DNA from: JBMYTN01 sp049604415
GTDB lineage: Bacteria; Pseudomonadota; Alphaproteobacteria; Rhodospirillales; Rhodospirillaceae
Reading direction: 5' to 3'
Length of the DNA stretch: 51,754 nt
Assembly: GCA_049604415.1 (NCBI GenBank)
Contig: JBMYTN010000030.1
Span: 1 to 51,754 of the forward strand
Below are positions 1-7,650 of this stretch, piece by piece. Every line of letters starts with the position of its first letter. The stretch's first letter is position 1. Both the position numbers and the translations under genes were made by a program. Below the pieces are notes generated by a model that was given only the letters and a program-made list of their open reading frames with translations, had not been told where the DNA came from and did not search any database.

Positions 1-75
1 GCTTGGCCGCGCCCGCAATGGGCGCTGGAGCGGAGCGCGCCATATTTGGCGCACCCCGCTCTTGAAACCCGTCTG

Positions 76-122
76 GACCATAGAGTCCCATCAAATCCCA
101 AATCCAAACCCATAGAATCCCA
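76..122. promoter_or_regulatory. Cluster of TCCCA boxes at 10-bp spacing (array 1)
   Basis: CCA triplets end at 80, 90 and 100, then, after a 2-base phase shift, at 112 and 122. Three of the five boxes read TCCCA (86-90, 96-100, 118-122), one reads ACCCA (108-112) and one GACCA (76-80). On the other strand these are TGGGA/TGGGT boxes. MraZ of Escherichia coli binds direct TGGG repeats one helical turn apart upstream of its own operon, so these are read as MraZ boxes in inverted orientation. The assignment is inference from motif, spacing and position. Confidence 0.5.
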
Positions 123-308
123 CAACCGAATGGCTGCGCGTCGGCGGGCTTTGCTGTGCTCAGAAGACGACTCCAGCAGAAAAATAAGAGAACATTTAGC
201 GAACAAATAATCACGAAATACTCAACGACTCGTTAGATCACCTCACTTCCGCCTTAAGTTCGACATGATCCTGAGATATCTTTCGTAAGGTATGAAAAAG
301 GCAAGCTT

Positions 309-393
309 TTCCATAGAAAACCAAGAAATCCCATAAAGTTCCATTGACTGGCATACAGTCCCATGAGATACCAGTAATGCCCAAAAGGCGGCA
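309..393. promoter_or_regulatory. Nine-unit decamer array of CCA boxes upstream of mraZ (array 2), probable MraZ operator
   Basis: Every tenth base from 311 to 391 begins a CCA or GCA triplet: CCA at 311, 321, 331, 341, 361, 371 and 381, and GCA at 351 and 391. The bases between are variable, so this is a phased box array and not a simple tandem repeat. It lies about 100-185 bases before the mraZ start. Known MraZ operators are a few TGGG boxes (CCCA on the other strand) repeated every 10 bp; nine phased units would be an unusually long version. Function is inferred from family knowledge and position. Confidence 0.55.
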
Positions 394-495
394 TTTGCGG
401 GCGCAGTGCGTCCGCAGGCTGCGGGAGACCCTAGGTGGATTTCGCCCCTTACGGCTCCCGGTTGAAACGAACCGAAGGCATGCTGGGATAGGCTG

Positions 496-921
496 GTGGC
501 AATCAGGCCATTCATCGGAACCCACCAGAACAAGGTGGATCAAAAGGGTCGGGTCTCCGTCCCTGCGAAGTTCCGTGCGGGCATTGCCCAGCTTGGCTAT
601 GAGAGCATCGTGGTCCGCTTTGACGACAAGCGGGGCTGCCTGGAGGGCTCCGGCTGGGATCGCCTGGAACGCATTGCCGAGGACGCCCCGGACTTTGTCG
701 ATGGCGATGACCTGGATAGCGAAGACGCCGCCGACCTGTTTGCCGATTTCGAAGAGCTGAATTTTGACCCCGCCGGGCGGGTGGTCTTGAGCGAAGCCCT
801 GCGCGGCATCGCCGGGATCACCGAAAGCGCCGTCTTTCGCGGCACCGGGCGGTTTTTTCAGATCTGGTCCCCCGAAGGCTTGGAGGCCTATCAAGCCAAG
901 CGCAAGGGAGGGACCGCATGA
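496..921 (+). CDS. mraZ: Transcriptional regulator MraZ
   Basis: This is a 141-residue MraZ protein, a ring-forming AbrB-like DNA-binding repressor that in other bacteria binds repeats upstream of its own operon and modulates dcw expression. The two family half-motifs are visible: KGRVSVPAKFR near residues 18-28 and the second copy DPAGRVVLSEALR near 93-105. The usual length is about 140-150 residues, so the protein is complete. The start is taken as GTG at 496 because the FIGTHQNKVDQKG segment aligns with the normal N-terminus (FxGxxxxxxDxKGR) and no ATG lies closer; the ribosome site is weak. It is first in the dcw operon, overlaps rsmH by 4 bases, and lies downstream of the phased CCA box arrays that it probably binds. 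Confidence 0.95.
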   Translation: MAIRPFIGTHQNKVDQKGRVSVPAKFRAGIAQLGYESIVVRFDDKRGCLEGSGWDRLERIAEDAPDFVDGDDLDSEDAADLFADFEELNFDPAGRVVLSEALRGIAGITESAVFRGTGRFFQIWSPEGLEAYQAKRKGGTA

Positions 922-1967
922 CCCACGCTGACCCCTCCGCCCCCCATCTTTCCGTAATGGCCCTGGAAGTGCTGGACGCCCTGGGCTTGGGTCCCGATGC
1001 GCCCCACGCCGAAGACGGCGTCTTTATCGACGGCACCTTTGGTGCGGGCGGCTATTCCCGGGCCATGCTCCAGGCCGGGGCTGGTCATCTTTATGGCATT
1101 GACCGGGACCCGAGCGCCCGCAGCCACGCCGCCCCGCTCCAGGACAGCCATCCGGAGCGCTTCACCTTCGTTGCCGGACGCTTTGGCGACATGGTCGCCC
1201 TGATGGATGCCCAGGGTTTGGGTCAAGGCAGCATTGCGGGCATCGCCTTGGATCTGGGTGTGTCCTCGATGCAGCTCGATCAAGCTGAGCGCGGCTTTTC
1301 CTTCCGCCAAGACGGACCGCTCGACATGCGCATGTCCGCCACTCCGGCCCAGGATGATGCGGCCAACAAAGCCGCCGGGCAGAGTGCGGCGGATCTGGTC
1401 AACACGCTGGGCGAAGAAGACCTCGCCAACATCCTCTACCGCCTGGGCGAGGAACGGCAATCCCGGCGCATTGCCCGGGCCATTGTCGCCCGCCGGACGG
1501 AACAGCCTTTTGAGACCACCAAAGATCTGGCCCAGGTGATCCGCTCGGCCATGCGGATCAGCAAAAAGGCCGGTCGGGACAGCATTGATCCGGCCACCCG
1601 CAGCTTTCAGGCCCTGCGCCTGGCGGTGAATGACGAGTTGGGCGAGCTGGAACGTGGCCTGGAGGGGGCGGAATATTTGCTCCGCCCCGGTGGCCGCTTG
1701 GCGGTGGTCTCCTTCCACAGCCTGGAAGACCGGATCATCAAGATCTTTTTGAAGGAGCGCTCCGGCAAGGGCGGGGCCGGGATCTCCCGGCATATGCCCA
1801 CCGGGCCGTCCAACGCTCCGGCCCCGGCGCGGTTCCATCCGATTGGCCGCCGCCCGGTCGTGCCCAGTGCCGAAGAAATCGCCCGCAACCCCCGCTCCCG
1901 CTCCGCTCGGCTGCGGGGTGCGGAGCGCACAGACGCCCCCGCCGCCCAGACAGGAGCCTGGTCATGA
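918..1967 (+). CDS. rsmH: 16S rRNA (cytosine1402-N4)-methyltransferase RsmH (MraW)
   Basis: RsmH transfers a methyl group from S-adenosylmethionine to N4 of C1402 in the ribosomal decoding centre. The 349-residue protein has the glycine-rich SAM motif DGTFGAGGYS near residues 38-47, the family segment GIALDLGVSSMQLD near 109-122, and the C-terminal VVSFHSLEDRIIK signature. Length is slightly above the usual 310-320 residues, with a charged C-terminal tail. The ATG at 918 overlaps the mraZ stop (ATGA) and is preceded by a GGAGGG ribosome site. Second position in the dcw cluster is its conserved place. Confidence 0.97.
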   Translation: MTHADPSAPHLSVMALEVLDALGLGPDAPHAEDGVFIDGTFGAGGYSRAMLQAGAGHLYGIDRDPSARSHAAPLQDSHPERFTFVAGRFGDMVALMDAQGLGQGSIAGIALDLGVSSMQLDQAERGFSFRQDGPLDMRMSATPAQDDAANKAAGQSAADLVNTLGEEDLANILYRLGEERQSRRIARAIVARRTEQPFETTKDLAQVIRSAMRISKKAGRDSIDPATRSFQALRLAVNDELGELERGLEGAEYLLRPGGRLAVVSFHSLEDRIIKIFLKERSGKGGAGISRHMPTGPSNAPAPARFHPIGRRPVVPSAEEIARNPRSRSARLRGAERTDAPAAQTGAWS

Positions 1968-2740
1968 TCCGCCGCACCCATTTGCTCTGGGCCGGATTGA
2001 CGGTCTTCGTCGCCGGTATCCTGTTCTTCATCTCCAACAAGGTCGATGAGCGCAAACATCACTTGGCCTCAGTTGAAAACGAAATCCTGCGGGTGTCGGA
2101 AAACCTGCATGTGCTGCGTGCCGAGTGGAGCTTCTTGAACGATCCGGAGCGGTTGCGCGATCTGTCCTCCCTGAAGGGTGAGATGGAGACCATCCGCCCG
2201 GACCATTATGTCGCCGTCGCCGCCCTGCCGAACCGTCCCGAACCGGAACCCGAGCCGGTTCTGGATCCTGCGGAGGGCTTGGGAGATCTTGCCGATCCGA
2301 ATGCGGTTGACGGCTTGCCGGACGCCCCCGGCGATGGGGAGCCTGAGGCCGCCCCGCGTATCCTGGCCGCCGCACCGGCCCCGCCGCCGCCGACCAAACC
2401 GGCCCCGGGAGCCTTTAAGCCCGCCCCCGCGATCCAAAGCCTGCCGGTGGCCAGTGCTGCACCTGTGATCACCGCTGCCCCTGAGAGCACGCCCGCACCC
2501 GTAAGCGTGCAAGAGGCGGCCCCGATTGTGGTGGCTGCCGAGCAAACCCTGGTCGAGCCCGCCCCAATGCTTGCAGCAGAACCGGTTGCCGTTCCGGCTG
2601 CGGTGGCTCCCGCTGCGGTGGCTCCGGTTGCCCTTCCCGCCCAGTCCTCTGGGGCCACGCCGGTCCGGCGCTCTTTTGCGTCCGGCGGCGGTTGGGCTCC
2701 GATTTCCCTGGTTCCGGCCGCTGCAGGAGGTGCCCAATGA
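1964..2740 (+). CDS. ftsL: Cell division protein FtsL with a long Pro/Ala-rich C-terminal tail
   Basis: FtsL is a bitopic inner-membrane protein that pairs with FtsB through a periplasmic coiled coil and helps activate FtsW-FtsI. Residues about 5-25 form one transmembrane helix (LLWAGLTVFVAGILFFIS), followed by a coiled-coil-like stretch (residues 28-80) with the DPERLRDLS segment typical of alphaproteobacterial FtsL. From about residue 88 to 258 the protein is a Pro/Ala/Val/Glu-rich low-complexity tail with no recognised domain. Ordinary FtsL is about 90-130 residues, so this tail more than doubles it. It lies between rsmH and ftsI with ATGA overlaps on both sides; identification rests on the N-terminal third and position. 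Confidence 0.88.
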   Translation: MIRRTHLLWAGLTVFVAGILFFISNKVDERKHHLASVENEILRVSENLHVLRAEWSFLNDPERLRDLSSLKGEMETIRPDHYVAVAALPNRPEPEPEPVLDPAEGLGDLADPNAVDGLPDAPGDGEPEAAPRILAAAPAPPPPTKPAPGAFKPAPAIQSLPVASAAPVITAAPESTPAPVSVQEAAPIVVAAEQTLVEPAPMLAAEPVAVPAAVAPAAVAPVALPAQSSGATPVRRSFASGGGWAPISLVPAAAGGAQ

Positions 2741-4608
2741 CCCCGTTCCGCAGCCTGAATAAGCAAGAGTTTTTCTATCCCGGCCAGGAAATCCGCCCCC
2801 GGGGCAGCAGCCGTGCCGGGACCGGTGCTCCGGATAAGGAACCGGCCCGCAAGGCTTTGGAGACCAGCCGGACCCGGATGTTTGTCGCAGCCGCCATGTT
2901 CACCGCCGTCTTCGCCACCATTGGCGGGCGTCTGGTCTATGTCATGGCCATGGATGGGCTGGAGATGCAAACCCCGCAATTGGCCCGGGCCGCCACCGCC
3001 AAAGAAACCACTCCAGCACCGGGCACGGTCGCTGCCGGGCCGTTGGAAGCCCGCCCCAGCCGCGCCGATATTGTGGATCGCAATGGCGTGGTCCTGGCAA
3101 CCAACCTGCCCACCGGCAATCTTTATGCGGACACCCGCAATATTCCCCCGGGTGATTTGCAGCGGGCCGTGCAAACCCTGCCGCAATTGTTCCCTGATCT
3201 GGACGCCAAAACGCTTCATGCGCGCCTGACGTCTGGCAAACACTTCATCTACCTTCGTCGCAATTTGACGCCGAAGGAACAACAATTGGTAAACGACCTG
3301 GGCATTCCTGGCCTGAACTTCGAAAAAGCCGATCGTCGGGTCTATCCCGGGGGTCGGCTGGTCTCCCATGTGGTCGGTGCCACCGATGTGGACAACAATG
3401 GCATTGCCGGGGCCGAAGCCCGCTTTGACGAGGATCTGCGGGCCAGCACCGAACCGGTCCGCCTGTCCCTGGATCTGCGGGTCCAACATGCGGTGCACCG
3501 GGTGCTGCGCGAGAGCATCGACTATTTCAAGGCCGATGCCGGGGTTGGTGTGGTTGCCGATGTCCGGACTGGCGAGCTGATCTCCATGGTGTCGCTGCCG
3601 GATTTTGAGCCGGAACGCTATGGCGATGCGGATAAAAACGCCCAGTTCAACCGCGCCACCTTGGGCGTTTACGAGCTCGGCTCGGTGTTTAAGGTCGTCA
3701 ACAATGCCATGGGGCTGGATGCGGGTCTGACGCCCGATGACGGCTTTGACGCCACTCACCCGATCAAGATTTCCCGCTTCACCATCAATGATTTCCACGG
3801 CAAGGGCCGCTGGCTCAACCTGACCGAAATCATGACCTACTCGTCGAATATCGGCTCGGCCAAGCTGGCCATGGCTGTCGGCGCGGAAGGCCAACAGGCC
3901 TTTTTGCGGCGTTTGGGTCTGCTTGACCCGCTGCCGCTGGAACTGCCGGAACGGGCCCGTCCGCTGCAGCCCTCGATCTGGCGTGACGTCAACACCATGA
4001 CGATTTCCTATGGCCATGGCCTGTCGGTGACCCCGGTGCATCTGGTCAGCGCCGTCTCCGGTCTGGTCAATGACGGCATCCGGATCCCGCCGACCCTGCT
4101 GGCCCGGACCCCGGACCAAGCCGCCCCCTATGGCGAGCGGGTGCTGTCCCAGGAGCACAGCATGGCCCTGCGCGGCATGATGCGCAGTGTGGTCGAGGAA
4201 GGCTCCGGCAAGCAGGCCGACGTCAAAGGCTATTTTGTTGGCGGCAAAACCGGCTCGGCGGAAAAGGAGTCCGCGACCGGCGGCTATTCCCGCCACGATC
4301 TGCGGACCTCCTTCATCGCTGCCTTCCCTTTGGATGAGCCGGCCTATGTGGTTCTGGTGATGCTGGACTCACCGAAGGGTCTGAAGGAGACCTATAATTT
4401 CGCCACCGCAGGCTGGAATGCCGCCCCGACGGTGGGTCGGATGATTGCCGAGATCGCCCCGCTGCTGGGGGTGACCCCGCGCCCGACGCCCTATCCCAAC
4501 CTGCTGGATCCGGCGACCTTGAACGAGGCCCGTCTGGAAACCCAAACGGACAATCTGCACATCGCCACCGCGCGCGCCGATGAAGGGGGGGCCGGTGTTG
4601 CTCGATGA
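2737..4608 (+). CDS. ftsI: Peptidoglycan D,D-transpeptidase FtsI (PBP3)
   Basis: FtsI crosslinks septal peptidoglycan and works with the glycosyltransferase FtsW. The 623-residue protein has a short cytoplasmic segment, one transmembrane helix near residues 48-68 (MFVAAAMFTAVFATIGGRLVYV), a PBP dimerisation domain beginning near the RADIVDRNG motif, and the transpeptidase domain. The three penicillin-binding motifs are all present: SVFK, SSN and KTGSAEK. The ATG at 2737 has a strong AGGAGG site and overlaps the ftsL stop by 4 bases; an upstream in-frame TTG is unnecessary. An Ala/Pro-rich stretch follows the transmembrane helix. Nothing suggests inactivation. Confidence 0.97.
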   Translation: MTPFRSLNKQEFFYPGQEIRPRGSSRAGTGAPDKEPARKALETSRTRMFVAAAMFTAVFATIGGRLVYVMAMDGLEMQTPQLARAATAKETTPAPGTVAAGPLEARPSRADIVDRNGVVLATNLPTGNLYADTRNIPPGDLQRAVQTLPQLFPDLDAKTLHARLTSGKHFIYLRRNLTPKEQQLVNDLGIPGLNFEKADRRVYPGGRLVSHVVGATDVDNNGIAGAEARFDEDLRASTEPVRLSLDLRVQHAVHRVLRESIDYFKADAGVGVVADVRTGELISMVSLPDFEPERYGDADKNAQFNRATLGVYELGSVFKVVNNAMGLDAGLTPDDGFDATHPIKISRFTINDFHGKGRWLNLTEIMTYSSNIGSAKLAMAVGAEGQQAFLRRLGLLDPLPLELPERARPLQPSIWRDVNTMTISYGHGLSVTPVHLVSAVSGLVNDGIRIPPTLLARTPDQAAPYGERVLSQEHSMALRGMMRSVVEEGSGKQADVKGYFVGGKTGSAEKESATGGYSRHDLRTSFIAAFPLDEPAYVVLVMLDSPKGLKETYNFATAGWNAAPTVGRMIAEIAPLLGVTPRPTPYPNLLDPATLNEARLETQTDNLHIATARADEGGAGVAR

Positions 4609-4612
4609 ACCG

Positions 4613-6106
4613 ATGCTAAACCGCACCGACAGCCAAGGCCTGAGCCCCGCAGAGGCGCTGCCGACCGTCATTGATGGTCTGACCGCTGACAGCCGAGCGG
4701 TGCAGCCGGGATATTTGTTTGCCGCCCTGCCTGGGGTCAAAGCCGATGGCCGGGCCTTTGTCGGCGATGCTTTGAACAAAGGGGCCGGGGCGATCCTGAT
4801 GCCCGAGGGCACCGATCTGGCCGCCGAAGTAATCGCCCAAGCACGCCGTCAGGACACCGTTTTACTAACCAGCCGGGAGCCGCGCCGGGCTTTGGCCCGC
4901 ATGGCAGCGGCCTTTTATGGCCGTCAGCCGGACACCGTCGCCGCCGTAACCGGCACCAATGGCAAAACCTCGGTCGCTGTCTTCACCGCCGCCCTCTGGG
5001 CCAGTGCGGGCCATGGTGCGGCCAGCCTCGGCACCTTGGGCATCCATGGCCAGGGTCCGGCAGCGTCGGTCTACCGGGACGGCAATATGACCACCCCGGA
5101 CCCGGTCACCCTGCATGGCTTGCTGAAAGATGTGGCCGATGCCGGGGTGACCCATCTGGCCATGGAGGCGTCCAGCCATGGTCTGAGCCAATATCGCCTG
5201 GACGGGGTGACGATCTGCGCGGCGGCCTTCACCAATCTGACCCAGGATCATCTGGATTATCACGGCACCATGGAGGCCTATCTGGCCGCCAAGGCCCGGC
5301 TGTTTTCCGAAGTGTTGATGTCCGGCGGCACCGCCGTGCTGAACGCTGATGATGCGACCCTGTCGACCTTGGCCCCCTTGGCCGAGCGGCGCGGGGCCCG
5401 CCTGCTGCGCTATGGCCGCAAGGGCGCGGAGCTAACCCTGGTGGACAGCACCTTGACCGCCGCTGGCCAAGTGCTGAGCCTCTCTCTTCTAGGCAAATCC
5501 CATCGGGTCACTCTGCCGCTGGCGGGCGGCTTCCAAGCGCTCAATGCCCTGGCGGCACTGGGGCTGGCGGTGGGTGGCGGCCTGCCGATTGATCAGGCCC
5601 TGGCCGGTCTGGAGACCTTGCAAAGCGTGCCCGGGCGGATGGATCTGGTTGGGTGTCGGGCCCATGGCGCGCCGGTCTATGTCGATTTTGCCCACACCCC
5701 GGATGCCCTGGAAACCGTGCTGAAGACCCTGCGGCCCCATTGTGCTGGTCGCTTGATCTGTGTGTTTGGCGCTGGCGGCGACCGCGACACCGCCAAGCGG
5801 CCCCTGATGGGGGCTGCGGTGGCCCAGCATGCGGATCTGGGCATCATCACCGACGACAATCCGCGCTCCGAGGTTCCCGCCACCATCCGCGCCGCCATCG
5901 CGGTGGCTTGCCCGGGGGCGACGGAAATCGGCGACCGGGCCGAAGCCATTGCCCATGGCATTGCCTTGCTAGAGCCCGAGGATCTGTTGGTGATCGCGGG
6001 CAAGGGCCATGAAACCGGCCAGACCGTCGCCGGGGTGGTGCATCCCTTTGATGATCGGGACGTCGCCCGACAGGCCCTGCAGGATCTGGATGGGGGCCGC
6101 ACATGA
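4613..6106 (+). CDS. murE: UDP-N-acetylmuramoyl-tripeptide synthetase MurE (meso-diaminopimelate adding)
   Basis: MurE adds the third amino acid to UDP-MurNAc-L-Ala-D-Glu using ATP in the cytoplasm. The Mur-ligase ATP loop TGTNGKTSVAVF is clear, and the DNPR signature (in TDDNPRSEVP) marks meso-diaminopimelate specificity. From ATG 4613 the product is 497 residues, normal for the family. The start is uncertain: ATG 4580 would overlap ftsI by 29 bases, and GTG 4595 or TTG 4598 lie just after a purine-rich GGGGGGG run that could be the ribosome site. I chose 4613 because the distance to the conserved LTADSR segment then resembles known MurE proteins. It overlaps murF by 4 bases. Confidence 0.96.
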   Translation: MLNRTDSQGLSPAEALPTVIDGLTADSRAVQPGYLFAALPGVKADGRAFVGDALNKGAGAILMPEGTDLAAEVIAQARRQDTVLLTSREPRRALARMAAAFYGRQPDTVAAVTGTNGKTSVAVFTAALWASAGHGAASLGTLGIHGQGPAASVYRDGNMTTPDPVTLHGLLKDVADAGVTHLAMEASSHGLSQYRLDGVTICAAAFTNLTQDHLDYHGTMEAYLAAKARLFSEVLMSGGTAVLNADDATLSTLAPLAERRGARLLRYGRKGAELTLVDSTLTAAGQVLSLSLLGKSHRVTLPLAGGFQALNALAALGLAVGGGLPIDQALAGLETLQSVPGRMDLVGCRAHGAPVYVDFAHTPDALETVLKTLRPHCAGRLICVFGAGGDRDTAKRPLMGAAVAQHADLGIITDDNPRSEVPATIRAAIAVACPGATEIGDRAEAIAHGIALLEPEDLLVIAGKGHETGQTVAGVVHPFDDRDVARQALQDLDGGRT

Positions 6107-7623
6107 TGATCAGCCCCAATCCCCCCATCGCTGCCAATGATCGACCGCTCTGGACCGCCGATCAGGCTGCTTCCGCTTTGGCCAGCGAAAGCCAATTGCA
6201 ACGACCTTTGCCCGACGGCACCCGTTGGGCCGCCACCGGAGTGTGCATTGACAGCCGGACCTTGGCGCCAGGCGATCTGTTTGTCGCCATCGTTGGCGAG
6301 CGTTTTGATGGCCATGACTTTGTCGCCACGGCTTTGACCGAAGGCGGCGCTGCCGCAGCTCTGGTGAGCCAAGATCCGGCGGTGGCCTGGCCGGATCTGG
6401 ATCCCGCCCGGTTCCTGGTGGTCGAGGACACTTTGGAAGGCTTGGCCTCCCTGGCCCGTTTCGCCCGCGCCCGCTTCACCGGCAAGCTGCTGGGGATCAC
6501 CGGCTCGGTCGGCAAAACCAGCACCAAGGAAATGGCGGCGCGGATGTTGCGGGCCTTTGGCACCGTGCATGCCACCCAGGGCAATCTGAACAACCATATT
6601 GGTGTGCCCCTGACCCTGGCCCGCCTGCCAGCCAATGCCGATTTTGCCGTCATCGAAATGGGTATGAACCATCCCGGGGAAATCGCGCCCTTGACCCATC
6701 TGTCCCGGCCCCATGCGGCATTGGTCACCACGGTCACCGAAGCCCATTTGGAGAATTTCGACAGCATTGACGGCATTGCCGAAGAGAAGGCGGATATTTT
6801 CCTCGGCCTGGATGGGGGCGGGGCGGCCATCGTCAATCTGGACATCGCCCATACGGAGCGCCTGAAAGTTCGGGCGGCTGATGTCGGCGCTTTGGTGGCT
6901 GGGTTTGGCCATGCCAAGGGCAGCCATGGCCGCTTGGAAAATTGCACCACCACCCAGGATCAGACCGACGTCACCGCCAGCATTGGCGGCAAGCCCCTGC
7001 AATACAGCATCGGCACCCCAGGAGCCCATTGGGCGATGAACTCCCTGGCGGTGCTCTGTGCCCTGTCCGTGTTCGGACTCGACCCGGAGATCGGGGCGCG
7101 GACCCTGGCAGATTTGCGCCCGCCAAAGGGACGGGGCGCCCGACAGGAGGTGAGTATGGCCGGGGGCACGCTTTCCATCATCGATGAAACCTATAACGCC
7201 AGCCCGGAATCGGTCCGGGCGGCGGTCAATACTTTGGCTCTGGCCCAAACCGGCCCGGGCGGTCGGCGCATCGCCGTGTTGGGGGACATGCTGGAACTCG
7301 GCCCCAGCGGTCCGGCTCTGCATGCCGGTCTCGCTGCGGTTTTGATGGAGCACAATATCGATCTGGTCTTCACCGCCGGTCCCCTCAGCGCTCATCTGCA
7401 CCAGGCTTTGCCGCAAAAGCTGCGCGCCGGGCACAGCCCTGAATCCCTGTCCCTGGCACCGCTGGTCCGCGAAGCCGTGCGCCCGGGCGATGTGGTGATG
7501 ATCAAAGGCTCCAATGGCAGCCGCATGGGCGTGATCGTCCAAAGCCTGATTGCCTTGGAAACTGGGGCGCAGGATGCCTCGGTTTCGAGTGCTTCCGCCC
7601 CCTCCTCCCCGCAACCCCGCTGA
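6103..7623 (+). CDS. murF: UDP-N-acetylmuramoyl-tripeptide-D-alanyl-D-alanine ligase MurF
   Basis: MurF attaches D-Ala-D-Ala to the muramyl tripeptide, the last cytoplasmic step of the stem peptide. The 506-residue sequence has the substrate-binding N-terminal domain with CIDSRTLAPGDLFVA, the ATP loop ITGSVGKTSTKEM near residues 131-143, the central NNHIGVPLTL and IEMGMNHPGEI segments, and a C-terminal domain with DETYNASPES. It ends in a short Ser/Ala/Pro tail. The start ATG at 6103 overlaps the murE stop; a second ATG follows directly. It precedes mraY by 27 bases in the usual cluster order. Confidence 0.97.
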   Translation: MMISPNPPIAANDRPLWTADQAASALASESQLQRPLPDGTRWAATGVCIDSRTLAPGDLFVAIVGERFDGHDFVATALTEGGAAAALVSQDPAVAWPDLDPARFLVVEDTLEGLASLARFARARFTGKLLGITGSVGKTSTKEMAARMLRAFGTVHATQGNLNNHIGVPLTLARLPANADFAVIEMGMNHPGEIAPLTHLSRPHAALVTTVTEAHLENFDSIDGIAEEKADIFLGLDGGGAAIVNLDIAHTERLKVRAADVGALVAGFGHAKGSHGRLENCTTTQDQTDVTASIGGKPLQYSIGTPGAHWAMNSLAVLCALSVFGLDPEIGARTLADLRPPKGRGARQEVSMAGGTLSIIDETYNASPESVRAAVNTLALAQTGPGGRRIAVLGDMLELGPSGPALHAGLAAVLMEHNIDLVFTAGPLSAHLHQALPQKLRAGHSPESLSLAPLVREAVRPGDVVMIKGSNGSRMGVIVQSLIALETGAQDASVSSASAPSSPQPR

Positions 7624-7650
7624 CCCAGGACCGAAGGACACTCCCCCTCG

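Larger units (their letters stand above)
1..495. other. Gene-free region upstream of mraZ
   Basis: No convincing coding frame is present. The region contains two arrays of CCA-type boxes at 10-bp spacing (listed separately), a small inverted repeat (GCGCCA at 37-42 with TGGCGC at 47-52) and an AT-rich stretch around 180-230. The open frames here run antisense to mraZ and have no recognisable protein. A TTGAAA at 462-467 lies 17 bases before GGGATA at 485-490, but that -10 is poor and would start transcription at the mraZ start codon, so I do not call it a promoter. The region probably contains the promoter and operators of the dcw operon. Confidence 0.7.

Noticed and set aside
311..393. CRISPR-like or simple tandem repeat
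   Set aside because: Only three of ten bases are conserved per unit and there are no repeat-spacer lengths; it is a phased box array.
462..490. TTGAAA-N17-GGGATA as the mraZ promoter
   Set aside because: The -10 is poor and transcription would start at the start codon, so evidence is too thin to annotate.
238..894. 218-residue reverse-strand frame over mraZ and its leader
   Set aside because: Antisense to mraZ, no recognisable family, and composition typical of GC-rich shadow frames.
2206..4296. 696-residue reverse-strand frame across ftsL and ftsI
   Set aside because: Mirror of the sense genes in GC-rich DNA; low-complexity translation and no ribosome site.
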